From positions 408,722 to 472,721 of the forward strand of contig CAWAMJ010000010.1 of the NCBI GenBank assembly GCA_963783085.1: DNA of 64,000 nt, in the 5' to 3' direction. The notes beneath the pieces were generated by a model. It saw only the letters and a list, made by a program, of their open reading frames with translations. It did not search any database and had not been told where the DNA came from. This document shows, piece by piece, positions 38,088 through 47,428 of this stretch (positions are counted from its first letter, which is position 1; each line of letters begins with the position of its first letter). The DNA comes from CAVYUC01 sp963783085 (GTDB taxonomy: Bacteria; Bacteroidota; Bacteroidia; Bacteroidales; Prolixibacteraceae). The translations under genes and the position numbers were made by a program.

Positions 38088-39335
38088 ATGGTGAAGAAGA
38101 TGGCAGGCAAAAGTTGGTTACATACATTTGTTATTGTTGTGATAACAGTTTTTATAAACAGTTCGCTGATGGCACAAGAAAAAATTGAAGGATTGCTGTA
38201 TTACGATCATTCCCCGGTTTCAATCGAAATAAAAGATGGAAAAATTACCCAGATAAACCGGTTAAAAGATGTTCCTGACGATTTTCCGCAGGTAATCATT
38301 GCCCCGGGTTTTTTCGACAATCAGGTAAACGGTTTTGCCGGTGTGTCTTTTGCTTTTGGCGGCAGCGATTTAACGTTCGAAGGCGTGCAAAAAGCTACCG
38401 CCGAATTGTGGAAGAAAGGGGTTACCACCTATCTTCCCACCCTCACAACAAATACGAAGGAACTTCTTGCCAAAAACCTGAAAATACTTGCAGAAGCTTC
38501 TGACGATTCAAGGTTACGCGGGTCGATTCCCGGATTTCACATGGAGGGGCCTTATATAAATCCGGAAGATGGTTACCGCGGGGCGCACCCAAAACGGTTC
38601 GTCCGGCTTCCCGACTGGCAGGAATTCACTGAACTGAATGAGGCTGCCAACCATAAAATCATGGAAATTACCATTGCCCCGGAACTGGAAGGTGCGCTCG
38701 ATTTTATCAGCAACTGCACCAAAGAAGGAGTTGTAGTTGCTCTCGGCCACCACAACGCACCCGCCGATGTGGTAACAGCTGCTGTTGATCGCGGGGCAAA
38801 AATTGCCACGCACCTTGGAAACGGCGCAGCAAATATGATCAACCGCCACCATAATCCGTTCTGGTCGCAACTGGCCGACGACCGCCTGACGGCAAGTATT
38901 ATTTGCGATGGTTTTCATCTTCTTCCAGAGGAAATTAAAACTTTCCACGCTGCAAAAGGAACCGACAGAACCATCATCACTTCGGATGTAACAAGCTACG
39001 CTGCGCTGGAACCCGGAATTTATCATACCCAAACCGGTGAAACCATCGAACTCACCGAAGAAGGAATGTTGCGGTACCCGGCACAAAATGTTCTTTACGG
39101 ATCCGCTTCGCCAATTACAAGAGGAGTCGGTCATATCATAGAAGTTACCGGTTGTACTTTGGCTGAAGCGGTGCAGATGGCCAGCACCAATCAGGCGAAA
39201 TTATTTGGTTTAGACGACCGCGGAACGCTGGAGCCTGGTAAACGTGCCGATATTATTGTTTTCACCCTCGACAATTACAAAGTCAACATATTAAAAACTT
39301 TTGTTCAGGGAGAGTTGGTTTATCAGGCAAAATAG
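38088..39335 (+). CDS. NagA-like N-acetylglucosamine-6-phosphate deacetylase family protein with signal peptide
   Basis: This is a 415-residue amidohydrolase of the NagA family, which removes the acetyl group from N-acetylhexosamine-6-phosphate. The metal and active-site segments are present: FHMEGPYINP with the metal Glu, VVALGHHNAP and ATHLGNGAANMINRHHNP with the metal His residues, and IITSDVTSYA with the catalytic Asp. It differs from the usual protein at the N-terminus: residues 1-29 (SWLHTFVIVVITVFINSSLMA) form an apparent signal peptide ending before QEKIEG. Phosphorylated sugars are not expected in the periplasm, so the substrate may be a non-phosphorylated N-acyl amino sugar. If translation started later, the Rossmann-like beta domain would be cut, so the leader looks genuine. 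Confidence 0.85.
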   Translation: MVKKMAGKSWLHTFVIVVITVFINSSLMAQEKIEGLLYYDHSPVSIEIKDGKITQINRLKDVPDDFPQVIIAPGFFDNQVNGFAGVSFAFGGSDLTFEGVQKATAELWKKGVTTYLPTLTTNTKELLAKNLKILAEASDDSRLRGSIPGFHMEGPYINPEDGYRGAHPKRFVRLPDWQEFTELNEAANHKIMEITIAPELEGALDFISNCTKEGVVVALGHHNAPADVVTAAVDRGAKIATHLGNGAANMINRHHNPFWSQLADDRLTASIICDGFHLLPEEIKTFHAAKGTDRTIITSDVTSYAALEPGIYHTQTGETIELTEEGMLRYPAQNVLYGSASPITRGVGHIIEVTGCTLAEAVQMASTNQAKLFGLDDRGTLEPGKRADIIVFTLDNYKVNILKTFVQGELVYQAK

Positions 39336-39392
39336 GGTATTTTTCAACTCCGAAAAAATAAGTGAATTCCACTAAATCAATAGGATCAAACC

Positions 39393-40634
39393 ATGGGAAA
39401 AAGTATAGGTAAGAAGATTTTGGTTGCTCTTGCTGCCGTTGGGCCGGGACTGTTTTTAATCGGCTACAACATTGGTACAGGGAGCGTTACAACAATGGCC
39501 AAAACCGGAGCGGAACATGGTATGGAATTGTTCTGGGCACTGTTGCTCTCTTGTATTTTTACTTTTATACTGATGGTGGCTTACGGGAAAGTTACATTGG
39601 TTTCCGGAAACACAGCTTTGTTCAACATAAAAAATGAATTTAGATACGGTTGGGTTTTAGCCATCTATATCTTACTGGCGCTCATCATTGGCGAATTACT
39701 GGCGCTGATGGGCGTGATGGGAATTGTTGCCGATCTGGTTCAGGAAGGAATACGGTTGTTTTTTAACGAAGCGCATGTCAGCAGGTTTTGGATTATAACC
39801 GTACTTGCCATTGCCATGTATTTTTTATTGTGGTTCGGTCAGTACAAAACATTCGAAAAAGTGTTGACGGTTTTCGTTATTTTCATGGGGCTGTCGTTTA
39901 TCGTGGTCTTTTTTATGGTGAGGCCGAGTTTTGCGTCCCTTACGGAAGGACTGATGCCGGGAATTCCCGATACTCCCGGGGCATTTGGATTGGTTGCAGC
40001 CATTGCAGGTACAACCTGCTCCGCGGCTGTTTTCATCATGCGGAGCACGGTGGTGGCCGAAAAAGGCTGGACGATCAATAACCTGAAGGATGAAAGACGG
40101 GATTCGTTTGTTTCTGCGTCAATGATGTTGCTGCTGAGCGGGGTAATTATGGCCGTAGCTGCAGGAACGTTGCATGTGATGGGGCTCAGGCTGGAAAATA
40201 CAGTCGAATTGATTTCACTTTTCGAACCGATTGGCGGAAAGCCCGCAGCATTTATCCTGATACTGGGAATGGTTGGCGCTGGTCTTTCCACCGTTTTCCC
40301 GATTGTTTTAATTGCACCGTGGCTTGTTGCCGATTACTCGGGGAAGCCTCGAAACACGCGCTCTCCGCAGTCGCGAATGCTCATTTTGATAGCATTGATT
40401 TTTGCTTTTGGAACGGTCTTTCTAAAACAAAAACCACCGGCATTAATGGTTTTTTCGCAGGCATTTCAAGCTTGTATTTTACCCGCAGTGGCCATTCCGG
40501 TGCTCTTTTTAATCAACCGGAATAATTTAATGGGACAACATAAAGCCCGTTTGCGTGAAAACATCGGAATTTGGGCGGTCGTTATTTTTTCACTTTTAAC
40601 CACCTGGTTTGCCATTAAAGAATTAATGATATAA
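39393..40634 (+). CDS. Nramp-fold transporter lacking canonical metal ligands (first copy)
   Basis: This is a 413-residue inner-membrane protein with about 11 helices and the overall Nramp (natural resistance-associated macrophage protein) sequence. It starts AAVGPGLFLIGYNIGTGS. Aligned by eye on the GPG turn, the DPGN metal motif of helix 1 is replaced by GTGS, and the MPH motif of helix 6 by SAA (AGTTCSAAVFIMRSTVV). Both changes remove the side chains that bind manganese or iron in MntH. The substrate is therefore uncertain. It lies between a NagA-like gene (58 bases upstream) and NagB (69 bases downstream), which suggests a role in sugar use. Confidence 0.82.
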   Translation: MGKSIGKKILVALAAVGPGLFLIGYNIGTGSVTTMAKTGAEHGMELFWALLLSCIFTFILMVAYGKVTLVSGNTALFNIKNEFRYGWVLAIYILLALIIGELLALMGVMGIVADLVQEGIRLFFNEAHVSRFWIITVLAIAMYFLLWFGQYKTFEKVLTVFVIFMGLSFIVVFFMVRPSFASLTEGLMPGIPDTPGAFGLVAAIAGTTCSAAVFIMRSTVVAEKGWTINNLKDERRDSFVSASMMLLLSGVIMAVAAGTLHVMGLRLENTVELISLFEPIGGKPAAFILILGMVGAGLSTVFPIVLIAPWLVADYSGKPRNTRSPQSRMLILIALIFAFGTVFLKQKPPALMVFSQAFQACILPAVAIPVLFLINRNNLMGQHKARLRENIGIWAVVIFSLLTTWFAIKELMI

Positions 40635-40702
40635 ATTTAGTGTAACCGAATTGGAAACTTGTAAAATATTTACTGAGATATAAACTTTTAAACATCATTG
40701 AT

Positions 40703-41479
40703 ATGACCACAGAAGCCAAAAGCAGGATTTTGAAAAAGGACAAACTGGAAGTGAACATTTATCCGGATATAAAAGAAATGGGAAAAGCAGCAGCTAAATT
40801 TGTTGCTGAAAAGTTAAATGAAGCTGTTAGTGCAAGTGGATCAGCTAATTTGATTCTTGCCACCGGCGCTTCGCAATTTGCTTTTCTCGAAAATTTGCAG
40901 AAAGAGAAAATAGAGTGGAATAAAATTACCGTGTTTCATCTCGATGAATACAAAGGGATTAACGACAAACATCCGGCGAGTTTCCGCAATTATCTCCGCG
41001 AAAGAATTCTCGACACGGTAAAACCAAAAACAGTATACTACCTGAACGGGGACGATAAAGATATCGATGCCGAAGTTTTGCGGTATGAAAACCTGTTGAA
41101 AAAACACCAAATAGATGTTGCCTGTATTGGAATCGGAGAAAACGGGCACATTGCTTTTAACGATCCACCCGTGGCCGATTTTAACGATCCCCTGCTGGTA
41201 AAAGTGGTAGAACTTGATGATGCCTGCCGGAAACAACAACAGGGAGAGGGCTGGTTTCCCACATTCGACGATGTTCCGACTCAGGCGTTGTCGCTCACCA
41301 TTCCCGCTATTATGAGGTGCAAAGCCATTAGTTGCGTGGTTCCTGACGAGCGAAAAGCGAAGGCAGTTTACGATACATTGAATGCTGAAATTTCTACAGC
41401 TTGTCCGGCAACAATTTTACGGACGCATCCTGCTGCGGTGCTGCATCTCGATGCTGCCGCTGCTTCAAAACTGATTTAA
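40703..41479 (+). CDS. nagB: Glucosamine-6-phosphate deaminase
   Basis: This is a 258-residue cytoplasmic enzyme that converts glucosamine-6-phosphate to fructose-6-phosphate and ammonia, or a close relative acting on another amino sugar phosphate. It shows the phosphate-binding LATGASQFAF, the catalytic VFHLDEYKGINDKHPASFRNYL with the Asp of LDEY, and IGIGENGHIAFNDPP with the catalytic His. Length fits the family. It follows the first Nramp-like gene, and the two-domain esterase starts one base after its stop. With NagA and NagX homologues in the same run it anchors the reading that the module degrades an amino sugar. Confidence 0.9.
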   Translation: MTTEAKSRILKKDKLEVNIYPDIKEMGKAAAKFVAEKLNEAVSASGSANLILATGASQFAFLENLQKEKIEWNKITVFHLDEYKGINDKHPASFRNYLRERILDTVKPKTVYYLNGDDKDIDAEVLRYENLLKKHQIDVACIGIGENGHIAFNDPPVADFNDPLLVKVVELDDACRKQQQGEGWFPTFDDVPTQALSLTIPAIMRCKAISCVVPDERKAKAVYDTLNAEISTACPATILRTHPAAVLHLDAAAASKLI

Positions 41480-41480
41480 T

Positions 41481-43872
41481 ATGAATAACTTCAAAGAAGA
41501 TGGTCTTCTGAAATATATTTTTACGGCGGGTACATTTTTGCTTTTGCTTTCGTTTTCCGTGAAGGCCGAAAATCAGCAAAAAGAAAAGGCTGAATTAAAC
41601 GATTCAACGAAACGAAAAGCAAACCTTGAACTGATTTTAAAAGCATTGCCGCCAGACAGGACGCAAAACGGAAGGGTCTCTTTTTTGGATGAATCTTTTA
41701 CCGACTGGCTCAAACGAACCGGCGAACTCCCGCCCGATTTCGACAAAATGCCATCCATACCTTTCTTGCCAAACCCACTGGTTTTTAACGAAGGTGAAAA
41801 CGAAACGCCAATTAAAACCATGGCACAGTGGAAAGAAAAACGGGAGTGGATGAAAGAGCAGTTAAAACATTACATCACCGGAACTTTTCCACCGAAACCC
41901 GATAATCTTCAGGCTAAAATTTTAAGCGAAAAGAAAGACGGCAAGGTGACATTGCGGATGGTTGAACTATCGTTCGGTCCGCAACACCGGGCAAAATTAA
42001 CGCTGGAACTGATGATTCCGCCGGGCTACGGAAAATTCCCGGTTTTCCTCACCCAGTGGAACCACCGCGAATGGGCGCAGGTTGCTGTCCGGCGCGGTTA
42101 TATCGGTTGTATTTATGCCGGCGCCGATTCAAAAGACGATACCGAAGAATATTCTGAAATATGGGCCGGACAATACGATTTTACCCGGTTGATGAGGCGT
42201 GCCTGGGGCGCTTCACGGGCAGTGGATTATTTATATTCTTTGCCCGAAGTTGATAAAGATAAAATCGGAATTACCGGCCATTCCCGGAATGGAAAACAAG
42301 CGCTGATGGCCGCTGCATTCGATGAGCGGATTACAGCCTGCATTCCAAGCAGCGGTTGTTCCGGCGGAGTAATTCCCTGGCGGTATGCAAATTATATTTA
42401 CGACATTGAAGACATTGCATTGCTGGCAAGCGCGCGTCCTTCGTGGCTGCACCCGCGGCTCCGGTTTTTCATCGGCAGGGAAAACAAGCTGCCTGTCGAT
42501 CAAAACTTTTTTGTGGCGCTGGTTGCTCCGCGCGGACTGATGATGAGCACTGCCATTACGGAAGGCGCCGGAAATCCGTGGGCGGTTGAACAGGCATACC
42601 ACGCCAGCCAGAAAGTATATGATTTTCTGGATGCTCCGGACTAATCTGGCCATTCGTTCGCGCTACGGGTTGCACAGCGTTGCTGCCCGCGATATGGAAG
42701 ATTACATCGATTTTTTCGATTATGTTTTTGGCAGAAGTTCACACCAGCCGCCGAACAGGTTATTTTACGATTATTCTTTTGAAAACTGGAAGGAACTGAG
42801 CGGAGAGAAAATCAATCCGGCAGATTATCCGGTAGTTGGTTCAGATGATCTTCTGAAAGCCGGTTCGGGTAAAACAATAAAAACGGTTGCAGATTGGGAA
42901 GCGAAAAAAGAAAATATTCAAAAAAATATTCAATGGGGACTTGGCGATGAACCAGCCGGTGTGACAAATCCCGGCCCGGAAAGTTTGAAAAACGGGGGCA
43001 GGGGAGAGAACAGTTTTGGTTCGTTTTTAACCCGGCCCGAAAAAACAGAGAAAATGGGAGTGATGGCCGTTACCCCATACAACGGGTTTGGCGACCAGCT
43101 TTTCGGATACCTCTATTACCCGCTGAACGGGCAGGGAAAATTGAAAAATGAAAACCTGCCTGTGGTGATTTACCTCCACGAATTCGACTATTCGAAAGGT
43201 TTTAGTTCATACCACGATGTGGAATCAATTTTTCAAACGCTCGTAGATAATGGTTTTGCAGTGTTTTCTTTCGACATGATTGGTTTTGGAAACCGGATTG
43301 AGGAAGGGACGCGTTTTTACAACCGCTATCCCCACTGGTCGAAACTGGGAAAAATGGTGGCGGATGTAAAAGGGGCAGTCGATGCGCTGACAAATCTTGA
43401 TTTTGTTAATCCGGACAAAATAATTGTTGCCGGCTATTCGCTGGGAGCAACCGTTGGCCTATACTCTGCGGCGTTGGACGATCGTATTGCCGGCCTCGTT
43501 TCAGTCGCTGGTTTTACTCCGATGCACACCAATTCGCTTGATCGCGGAACCGAAGGAATTAAAACCTATTCGCATTTACACGGTTTGCAGCCGCGGCTCG
43601 GCTTTTTCGTCGGAAATGAAAACCGAATTCCATACGATTTTGATGAAATCCTGGCTTCGGTTGCGCCGCGAAAAACACTCGTAATTTCGCCAAAATATGA
43701 CAAAGATGCCCACCATCAGGATATTATAGAATGTGTACAAAATTCGCAAAAAGTATATGAAATTTATGGACATTCAGAAAACATCCAACTTTTCGCCCCC
43801 GACGATTTTAACCGGTTTTCACCCGAAATGAGAAACAGAATGTACAAATGGCTTCTTGAGAATTTTAAATAA
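41481..43872 (+). pseudogene. Two-domain carbohydrate esterase (CE15-like plus alpha/beta hydrolase), frameshifted between domains
   Basis: Repaired, this is a protein of about 795 residues with a signal peptide (LLKYIFTAGTFLLLLSFSVKA). The first domain has GHSRNGKQALMAAA, similar to the GCSRxGK nucleophile motif of CE15 glucuronoyl esterases, and the second has AGYSLGATVGLYSAALDD, a GxSxG nucleophile. The first frame stops at 42644 just after KVYDFLDAP; frame 1 continues TNLAIRSRYGLHSVAARDME from 42640. Removing one G of the GG at 42638-42639 joins them as DAPTNLAIRS. The first domain spans about residues 1-390 and the second about 391-795. It begins one base after nagB. Removal of ester groups from a glycan before its breakdown is the likely role. 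Confidence 0.82.
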
Positions 43873-43905
43873 CCAATTAAAAATCAAAATTTCAGGTATT
43901 GATTT

Positions 43906-45033
43906 ATGAAACGAGTAATTACAGGAAACGCTGTGAAAGGTGATCGTTTGATGTCTCTCGATGTGCTGAGAGGATTCGATATGTTTTGGATAACCGGCGG
44001 CGGTGCATTGATTGTGCAATTGTCGAAACTGGGTGTTTTCGGTTTTTTGGAACCGGTGGCCGCACAAATGCATCATGTGGAATTCGAAGGGTTCCGGTTT
44101 TGGGATTTAATTTTCCCGCTGTTCATGTTTATTTCCGGTGTAACCATTCCTTTTGCCATTCTTTCAAAAAAAGAAAAGGGAGTTGAAAAAAGCCTGTTGC
44201 AGTGGCGTATTACCAAACGTGCTTTGTTGCTGGTTGCGTTTGGGATGATGTACAACGGAATGTTTCAGAAGGGATTTCATGATATTCGAGTTGCCAGTGT
44301 ACTGGGGCAAATCGGGGTAGCTTATTTTATCGGGGCAACAGTCGTATTGCAGTTTAAGTCGGTGAAAGCACACGCATTTGCGTTAGCTTTCATTATTATA
44401 TTAATCACAGCATTGCAGGTTTTTATTCCGGTTCCGGGTTATGGCGCAGGTCATTTCGATCCGGTAATGGGGATGAATGCGTATGTGGACCAGTTGCTGC
44501 TGCCGGGGCGCCTGTCAGTTGGAACTTACGATCGCCTCGGAATACTTTGCATCATTTCGGCATCGGTGCTGGTTTTAATGGGCTACTTTGCCGGGCGTTT
44601 GCTACGAAATCAGCAGGTTTTGCCAAACCGGAAAACACTGTATCTCACAGGTGCTGGTATTGTTTTGATTGTAATTGCCGTTGTTTTATGGCCGGTATAT
44701 CCGGTGATTAAAAATTTCTGGACTACCACGTTCAATTTTTTAACCGCCGGAATTAGTCTCTTGCTGCTTTCGCTTTTTTATTATGTAATCGATGTAAAAA
44801 AAGTAAGGGGGAAAATATTTTCCGAAATTCTGTTCTTTTTTAAAGTCATCGGTTTGAATTCGATAACTATTTATTTGGCTAACAGGATAATACCTTTTGG
44901 TGATATTTCTACATTTTTCACCGGTTCGCTGGCCGTATTTTTGGGGAGCTGGATTGTTATTGCCGGTGCAATTGCCTTAAAATGGTTGCTGCTTTATTAT
45001 CTTTACAAACAAAAAATATTCTTAAAAGTATAA
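43906..45033 (+). CDS. NagX-like / heparan-alpha-glucosaminide N-acetyltransferase family membrane protein
   Basis: This is a 375-residue inner-membrane protein with about ten helices. The N-terminus RLMSLDVLRGFDMFWITGGG is the hallmark of the NagX/DUF5009/HGSNAT family, and WDLIFPLFMFISGVTIPFA holds the second conserved region. The human relative transfers acetyl groups across the lysosomal membrane to terminal glucosamine; bacterial NagX genes lie with N-acetylglucosamine catabolism. Here it sits among nagA-, nagB- and M20-type genes. It may acetylate amino sugars in the periplasm from cytoplasmic acetyl-CoA; that is an extrapolation from the family. Confidence 0.87.
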   Translation: MKRVITGNAVKGDRLMSLDVLRGFDMFWITGGGALIVQLSKLGVFGFLEPVAAQMHHVEFEGFRFWDLIFPLFMFISGVTIPFAILSKKEKGVEKSLLQWRITKRALLLVAFGMMYNGMFQKGFHDIRVASVLGQIGVAYFIGATVVLQFKSVKAHAFALAFIIILITALQVFIPVPGYGAGHFDPVMGMNAYVDQLLLPGRLSVGTYDRLGILCIISASVLVLMGYFAGRLLRNQQVLPNRKTLYLTGAGIVLIVIAVVLWPVYPVIKNFWTTTFNFLTAGISLLLLSLFYYVIDVKKVRGKIFSEILFFFKVIGLNSITIYLANRIIPFGDISTFFTGSLAVFLGSWIVIAGAIALKWLLLYYLYKQKIFLKV

Positions 45034-45063
45034 TGCTGAATGTCTTAGCGCTTCCAAAGAATT

Positions 45064-46293
45064 ATGCAGGCAATTAAAAAAATAAAGCAAATCATCAATT
45101 CGGTAGGTCCTGGGTTCATTGTTGCTTCGGCAGCGCTTGGGCCAGGCAGCATTACCGTTGCGTCGCGAATTGGCTCAGAACATGGATATGCATTTTTATG
45201 GGTGATTGTTATTGCCGCAATTTCTATGGTGGCCTACACATCAATGGCGCTGCGGTTTGGGATTTCAAACGATAATTCGATCCTTCAATCCATTGCCGAT
45301 CGTTACGGCAGGTGGTTTGCCGTGGTCATTGGTATTTCAGCATTTTTGTCTGCCTCGAGTTTTCAGTTCGGCAACAATCTTGGAATCGGAATTGCCATGG
45401 ACGGAATAACCGGAATCAACGAGCGGGTGTGGCCTTTTATTTTTACGCCGCTGGGAATGCTGCTGGTATTTTGGGCGAAAAACCTGTATAAAGTCCTCGA
45501 AAAACTGATGCTGTTCATGGTCATGATTATGATCCTGGCTTTCTTCTTCAATCTGTTGCTCACAAAACCCGATGCAGGACAACTGGCAGAAGGTTTCATT
45601 CCACATCAGTTTTCATTCGGAAATCTCGATGTAATTGCTGCACTTGTGGCCACTACTTTTGTTATGAATGGTGCTTTATATCAATCGTATCTGGCGCAGG
45701 ACAAGGGCTGGAAAAGCAGCAATATTAAAAAAGGTTTGCGCGATACATACATGGGAATTTCAATGCTCGCCATTATTTCGGCGCTGGTAATTATTACCTC
45801 GGCGGCGGTGCTAAACCCGCGGGGAATAACGGTCAATTCTGCGGCCGACATGGCGCTGCAACTGGAATCGCTTTTCGGAAATTATGCCAAAATTGTTTTT
45901 AGTTTCGGTTTGTCTGCTGCTGCATTTTCATCGCTGATGGTTAATGCCGTAATGGGTGGCGGACTGCTTTCCGACGGGCTCGGTTTGGGCCGCTCTATGA
46001 ACCAGAAAATGCCAAAAATTTTTACGTCAGTTATATTATTGGTGGGAATGCTTATCGCTGTCTTCTTCCGTGGAAATGCAGTTTACGCCCTGATCCTGGC
46101 GCAGGCTTCATCCATTTTGGCAGTGCCGCTCATCGCCATCGGATTGTTTCTCATTGTAAACAGCAAGAAAGCAATGGGGAAATTCAGGAACAACATTTGG
46201 CAGAATATTCTGGCAGTGCTGGGATTTATTCTTATTTGTATGATGGTGTATTTTATGTATTCAAGGTTTATTTCATTTATTCAATCGGTTTAA
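45064..46293 (+). CDS. Nramp-fold transporter lacking canonical metal ligands (second copy)
   Basis: This is a 409-residue inner-membrane protein of about 11 helices. The first helix reads NSVGPGFIVASAALGPGSITVA: the DPGN motif has become GPGS, losing the Asp and Asn ligands. In helix 6 the MPH position reads VMN (ATTFVMNGALYQSYLAQDKGW). The two Nramp-like proteins of this cluster share the EHGY/EHGM and the KGW segments, yet differ widely elsewhere, so they are not a recent duplication. It lies 30 bases after nagX and ten before the M20 gene, clearly in the same transcript. Transport of a divalent metal cannot be excluded but would need a different site. Confidence 0.82.
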   Translation: MQAIKKIKQIINSVGPGFIVASAALGPGSITVASRIGSEHGYAFLWVIVIAAISMVAYTSMALRFGISNDNSILQSIADRYGRWFAVVIGISAFLSASSFQFGNNLGIGIAMDGITGINERVWPFIFTPLGMLLVFWAKNLYKVLEKLMLFMVMIMILAFFFNLLLTKPDAGQLAEGFIPHQFSFGNLDVIAALVATTFVMNGALYQSYLAQDKGWKSSNIKKGLRDTYMGISMLAIISALVIITSAAVLNPRGITVNSAADMALQLESLFGNYAKIVFSFGLSAAAFSSLMVNAVMGGGLLSDGLGLGRSMNQKMPKIFTSVILLVGMLIAVFFRGNAVYALILAQASSILAVPLIAIGLFLIVNSKKAMGKFRNNIWQNILAVLGFILICMMVYFMYSRFISFIQSV

Positions 46294-46303
46294 AGAAGTA
46301 AAA

Positions 46304-47428
46304 ATGAATGCTTCCGATGCCATATTGCTTACGCAAAAGCTCGTTTCAATGAATTCTGTCAATCCACCGGGAAATGAAGCGCCGGTTGTAGAATTCATTG
46401 CTGAATTGTTGGCGGAAAAAGGATTCGATATCAAAATAATTCACTACGGCGAAAACCGGTCGCACCTGGTAGCAAAAAAAGGAAATCCGTCAAATAAACC
46501 GGTTGTTTTTTCAGGGCATCTGGATACAGTTCCGTTGGGCGAATCACCCTGGAATGTTCCTCCTTTTTCAGGCGAAATAAAAGACGATAAAATTTTTGGC
46601 CGTGGCACAAGCGACATGAAAGGCGGCGTAGCGGCAATGATTGTGGCTGCAGTTCGGGCAACGAATGTTAATTCGAATGCCAGTGTATGTTTGATTTTTA
46701 CTGCAGGCGAAGAAACCGGGTGCCAGGGCGCTGCACATCTGGTAAAAAATTATGCCGGACCGGGCGCAGCAAAAGGAATTATCATTGGCGAACCAACGGC
46801 CAACGTTCCGGCTATCGGGCATAAAGGCGGGTTGTATTTAAATGTGACTGCAAAAGGAAAAACGGCGCATTCATCCATGCCGCACCTCGGCGACAATGCC
46901 ATATACAAAGCCGCAGAAGCTGTCTTAAAATTAAAAGAATTTGTTTTTCATGAAGAGGTAGATTCCCTTCTCGGGCTCCCAACTTTAAACATCGGGAAAT
47001 TCCGGGGAGGGATCAACCTGAATTCTGTGCCCGACCATGCCGAATTTACCATCGATGCACGCACAACCTCAAAATCGGATCATGCAAAGTTGCTGAATGA
47101 TTTTAAAAAGCTTGCCGGAATGGATTTGAAATTTGAAACGCTGGTTGATTTGCCTGCTGTTGCTTCGGATGAAAACGATCCGTTTGTGCAACTGGTTTAT
47201 GCAGCCTGTGGTATTTCGCAGGGTGAAAACGGTTTTCCGAAAGCAATGCCGTATTTAACGGATGGTGCGGTACTACAACCCGCGTTTAACAGAGCGCCGA
47301 CTATTATTCTCGGCCCCGGTCAACCAGAAATGGCGCACAAAACCGATGAGTTTTGTTACGTTAAGAAAATTAAAGATGCAGTGGAGATATACACAGAGAT
47401 AATTTTGAAAGGAGAAAAATTGCAATGA
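46304..47428 (+). CDS. M20 family metallo-deacylase/peptidase (ArgE/DapE-like)
   Basis: This is a 374-residue cytoplasmic zinc amidohydrolase. Metal and catalytic residues are visible in VFSGHLDTVPLG (His, Asp), GRGTSDMKGGVAAM (bridging Asp), FTAGEETGCQGAAHL (Glu pair) and near the end PGQPEMAHKTDEF (His). The dimerisation domain occupies about residues 175-285. ArgE and DapE relatives remove acetyl or succinyl groups from amino compounds. In this context deacylation of an N-acyl amino sugar or its product is possible. The stop overlaps the next start by four bases. Confidence 0.88.
   Translation: MNASDAILLTQKLVSMNSVNPPGNEAPVVEFIAELLAEKGFDIKIIHYGENRSHLVAKKGNPSNKPVVFSGHLDTVPLGESPWNVPPFSGEIKDDKIFGRGTSDMKGGVAAMIVAAVRATNVNSNASVCLIFTAGEETGCQGAAHLVKNYAGPGAAKGIIIGEPTANVPAIGHKGGLYLNVTAKGKTAHSSMPHLGDNAIYKAAEAVLKLKEFVFHEEVDSLLGLPTLNIGKFRGGINLNSVPDHAEFTIDARTTSKSDHAKLLNDFKKLAGMDLKFETLVDLPAVASDENDPFVQLVYAACGISQGENGFPKAMPYLTDGAVLQPAFNRAPTIILGPGQPEMAHKTDEFCYVKKIKDAVEIYTEIILKGEKLQ

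Noticed and set aside
341..42639. Programmed frameshifting as the explanation of the five interrupted genes
   Set aside because: The sites share no slippery heptamer, stop-codon context or downstream structure and occur at unrelated protein positions.
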